From: an uncultured Fusobacterium sp.
Lineage (GTDB): Bacteria > Fusobacteriota > Fusobacteriia > Fusobacteriales > Fusobacteriaceae
Assembly (NCBI GenBank): GCA_900542625.1
Contig: UQOH01000073.1
Span: 1 to 9,770 of the forward strand
Direction: 5' to 3'
DNA: 9,770 nt
Position 1 is the first letter of the stretch; each line of letters opens with the position of its first letter. A program made the position numbers and the translations under genes. The notes below the pieces were generated by a model. The model was not told where the DNA came from and ran no database searches. It worked only from the letters and a program-made list of their open reading frames with translations. Of the stretch, positions 7,659-9,770 are shown piece after piece.

Positions 7659-8966
7659 TTAGATTGTAAGTGTATAGAAATAATAGCATAATAAAGCAGC
7701 AAATGGATACATTGCCTTAGGTATCTCTCTTTTTCTTCCGCTTGCAGCTTTTAATAAAACATATACGATTATAGCAGCAGAAATTCCGTTTGCTACATTA
7801 AATGTGAATATTGTAAGTGCCACAGATAAGAAAGTAGGAATTGATTCTGTCTGGTCATCATAATTTACATTTCTCATTCCGCTAAGCATTTTTATTCCAA
7901 TAAGTATAAGAGCAGGAGCTGTAGCAGCTGCCGGAATCATAAGTGCAAGAGGAGTGATTAAGAACATTAAAAGGAAAATAAGAGATGTAAATATTGCTGT
8001 AAGTCCTGTTTTTCCTCCTGCCTCAACACCACTTGCAGATTCAAGATATGTTGTCATACATGGAATACAGAAAAGACTTCCTAAAACTGTTGAAAGAGAA
8101 TCAACATAGAAACATTTTTCAATTTCGGGAAGATTTCCTTCCTTATCAAGAAGTCCTGCTTTTGCACCAACACCAATTACAGTACCAAACGTTGAGAAAA
8201 AGTCAGGTATGAAAAGAGCAAAAAGGAATGGAATAAATTTAGGATTTAACGCTCCCATAACATCTATATTAAGAATCATATTTGCAGGACTTCCGGGTAT
8301 TTTGAAAAAAGTATCAGGAATTTGTGTAATTCCCATAGGAATACCAATAAGAGTTGTAAGAATTATAGCAAGGATTACTCCTCCTCTTATTCTTCTGATT
8401 TCAAATACTAAAAGAATTATAAAACCGATTACAGCAAGAACAGCAGCCGGGGAAGTAAGATCACCAAACATAAGAACATTTTTCTTTGCATTTGCCACAA
8501 TAATTCCTGCATTTTTAAATCCAAGAAGTGCTATGAAAAGCCCAATACCTGCACTGATAGAAATTTTTATACTTTGAGGTATAATTTTTACAATTAAATC
8601 TCTAAGCCCGATAAAAGATATAAGAACAAAGATAATTCCTTCCCAGAAAATTACTCCTGATGCAACAGCTGGGGAAATTTTTTCTATTCCTATCATAGTA
8701 ACAGCATAAACTCCCACACTTCCAAGCCCCGGTCCAAGAACAAATGGTCTGTTTGTAACAATTCCCATAGCAATAGAAGTAACAGCACATAAAAGAATTA
8801 CCATAGTAAGAACAGAGGCTTTGTCAAAACCTGCTGACGACATCATAGCAGGAACAGCAGCCAAAACATATGCCATAGTAGCAAAAGTTGTAATCCCTGC
8901 AATAAATTCAGTTTTTACATCTGTTCCATGTTTTTTCAGATAAAAATGTTTCTCTAAAAAATTCAT
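7659..8966 (-). CDS. NCS2-family (AzgA/PbuG/AdeP-type) purine permease
   Basis: This 435-residue membrane transporter of the NCS2 nucleobase:cation symporter family is close in length to AdeP/PurP (445). Visible family features are the first helix EFIAGITTFATMAYVL (20-35), a loop-helix RPFVLGPGLGS (73-83), FIPDFFSTFGTVIGVGAKAGL (252-272) and the strong signature TTYLESASGVEAGGKTGLT (305-323), then ATAPALILIG (348-357). It precedes ade by 21 nt on the same strand, so adenine is the most likely substrate; hypoxanthine or guanine remain possible. Two substrate-region motifs differ from the usual forms: GPGLGSVG instead of APGMGLNA, and FFSTFGT instead of LFDTTGT. It may therefore belong to a divergent branch. 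The start follows GGGAGG (complement of 8976-8981) by 9 nt. Confidence 0.93.
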   Translation of the reverse strand: MNFLEKHFYLKKHGTDVKTEFIAGITTFATMAYVLAAVPAMMSSAGFDKASVLTMVILLCAVTSIAMGIVTNRPFVLGPGLGSVGVYAVTMIGIEKISPAVASGVIFWEGIIFVLISFIGLRDLIVKIIPQSIKISISAGIGLFIALLGFKNAGIIVANAKKNVLMFGDLTSPAAVLAVIGFIILLVFEIRRIRGGVILAIILTTLIGIPMGITQIPDTFFKIPGSPANMILNIDVMGALNPKFIPFLFALFIPDFFSTFGTVIGVGAKAGLLDKEGNLPEIEKCFYVDSLSTVLGSLFCIPCMTTYLESASGVEAGGKTGLTAIFTSLIFLLMFLITPLALMIPAAATAPALILIGIKMLSGMRNVNYDDQTESIPTFLSVALTIFTFNVANGISAAIIVYVLLKAASGRKREIPKAMYPFAALLCYYFYTLTI

Positions 8967-9010
8967 TTTAAATTTCCTCCCTAAAAAAATAAATCTAAAA
9001 TTAAAAATAA

Positions 9011-9039
9011 ATTATAGCATAAAATTTAAAGATTTTTAA
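9011..9039 (-). promoter_or_regulatory. Candidate extended -10 promoter of the permease-ade operon
   Basis: On the minus strand, TATGC is followed by a perfect TATAAT (complement of 9011-9016), giving a TGn extended -10. A weak -35, TTAAAA (complement of 9034-9039), lies 17 nt upstream. The leader would be only about 40 nt, too short to hold a purine riboswitch. Confidence 0.6.
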
Positions 9040-9097
9040 CTTTTTTTACTTCTGATTTTTTTAGTTTGGTATTGTTTCCTTTAAGTTTGAAATACAA

Positions 9098-9134
9098 AAT
9101 ACAACCCTTATTTTTATTGGATGTTATTTTTAAT
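9098..9134 (-). repeat. Degenerate terminal CRISPR repeat (leader-distal end)
   Basis: This 37-nt copy matches the array repeat except at four of its first eight plus-strand positions (1, 2, 4 and 8). Read on the minus strand, the handle-like end ATTGAAAC has become GTTGTATT while the rest is intact. Decay in the last repeat, in the part that no following spacer would use, marks this as the old end of the array. Confidence 0.9.
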
Positions 9135-9770
9135 ATCTTTACATTCAAACCTTATCGGTTTGATAAAAATTTTTGTTTCAATCCTTATTTTTATTGGATG
9201 TTATTTTTAATTAAAAATGCTCTTACAGTAAAAAGTGCAGGAATAATAAAGTTTCAATCCTTATTTTAATTGGATGTTATTTTTAATAAGATGTTATTTT
9301 TTAGATACAAGATATTTAAAAACTGAGTTTCAATCCTTATTTTAATTGGATGTTATTTTTAATAAAATTGACGTTTAAAGAGTTGAGTGAGAAAGCTGAT
9401 GTTGTTTCAATCCTTATTTTTATTGGATGTTATTTTTAATAGCATTTTCAGATATTCAAACAGCTATGTCTGAAAAGGTTTCAATCCTTATTTTTATTGG
9501 ATGTTATTTTTAATTTAACACTGTATACACTATGTATGCTTTACAGCTTGATGTGTTTCAATCCTTATTTTTATTGGATGTTATTTTTAATTGAACAACT
9601 TTTAAATGAATGTTATGACGAAGACAAAGAAAGGTTTCAATCCTTATTTTTATTGGATGTTATTTTTAATCCATAAAATATATGGAATTAAAAGACTATG
9701 AAAAGGCGTTTCAATCCTTATTTTTATTGGATGTTATTTTTAATATGAAATAAAAGATAAAAATATGTTT
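9098..9770 (-). CRISPR. CRISPR array, 9 repeats and 8 full spacers, truncated by the window edge
   Basis: The 37-nt repeat reads GTTTCAATCC...ATTTTTAAT on the plus strand. Copies are at 9098-9134 (degenerate), 9175-9211, 9251-9287, 9327-9363, 9404-9440, 9478-9514, 9555-9591, 9634-9670 and 9708-9744. The spacers between them are 40, 39, 39, 40, 37, 40, 42 and 37 nt, all different, and a ninth begins at 9745. On the minus strand the repeat ends in ATTGAAAC, the 8-nt handle typical of crRNAs in many type I-A/I-B and III systems. With the decayed low-coordinate repeat, this argues for minus-strand transcription and a leader beyond 9770. Length and handle suggest subtype I-B, but no cas gene is in the window, so subtype and activity are unproven. 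The repeat's internal pairing is weak (ATCC/GGAT). Confidence 0.98.

Noticed and set aside
8209..8577. 122-residue plus-strand open frame within the permease gene
   Set aside because: It is antisense to conserved membrane segments of the NCS2 permease and has no expression signals, so it is an antisense shadow.
8967..9097. Purine riboswitch before the permease
   Set aside because: The promoter leaves only about 40 nt of leader, and I see no paired loops or conserved core of the purine riboswitch class.
9066..9269. 67-residue open frame on the plus strand at the right end
   Set aside because: It runs through two CRISPR repeats and a spacer, has no ribosome binding site, and is open only because the repeats are AT-rich with few in-frame stops.
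9098..9770. Plus-strand transcription of the CRISPR array
   Set aside because: The plus-strand repeat ends in TTTTTAAT rather than a known handle, and the decayed repeat is at the low-coordinate end, which would then be next to the leader; both facts favour the minus strand.

Overview
The window is strongly AT-rich, has strong AGGAGG-type ribosome binding sites and uses UGA only as a stop. It carries a kdp potassium pump operon, a LysE-family exporter, an adenine permease/deaminase pair and one end of an AT-rich CRISPR array. This suits a low-GC anaerobe; I lean towards Fusobacteriota, with Clostridia as the alternative. The taxon is an inference from composition and gene content, not something the sequence states.

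Left part (1-4555, + strand): after a short palindrome-rich leader comes a complete kdpF-kdpA-kdpB-kdpC operon. Its gaps are only 5-22 nt and each gene has its own AGGAGG-like site. It encodes the high-affinity K+-transporting P-type ATPase: KdpA is the K+ channel-like subunit, KdpB the ATPase, KdpC the helper subunit and KdpF a 25-residue membrane peptide. kdpF is easy to miss because of its length. No kdpD/kdpE sensor-regulator genes are in the window. A strong hairpin terminator with A and T runs on both sides ends the operon. It also serves a convergent gene on the minus strand.

Middle (4554-5927): a minus-strand gene encodes a very acidic 125-residue protein that I do not recognise. Divergent from it is a LysE/RhtB-type exporter gene. 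Between the exporter and the next convergent operon lies a ~197 bp element that is almost entirely self-complementary. It looks like a MITE-like repeat or a structured RNA and may also end transcription from both sides.

Right part (5928-9040, - strand): a two-gene operon, NCS2 purine permease followed by adenine deaminase. The likely pathway is uptake of a purine base, probably adenine, followed by deamination to hypoxanthine and ammonia. A TGn-TATAAT promoter lies just upstream of the permease.

Right edge (9098-9770): a CRISPR array with nine 37-nt repeats and eight complete spacers of 37-42 nt, running off the window. The handle-like end ATTGAAAC on the minus strand and a decayed repeat at the low-coordinate end both indicate transcription on the minus strand. 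The leader, and presumably any cas genes, would then lie beyond the right edge. No cas gene is present here. I see no clearly new multi-gene system. The best leads are the self-complementary element, the acidic orphan protein, the divergent permease motifs and irregularities inside the CRISPR array.
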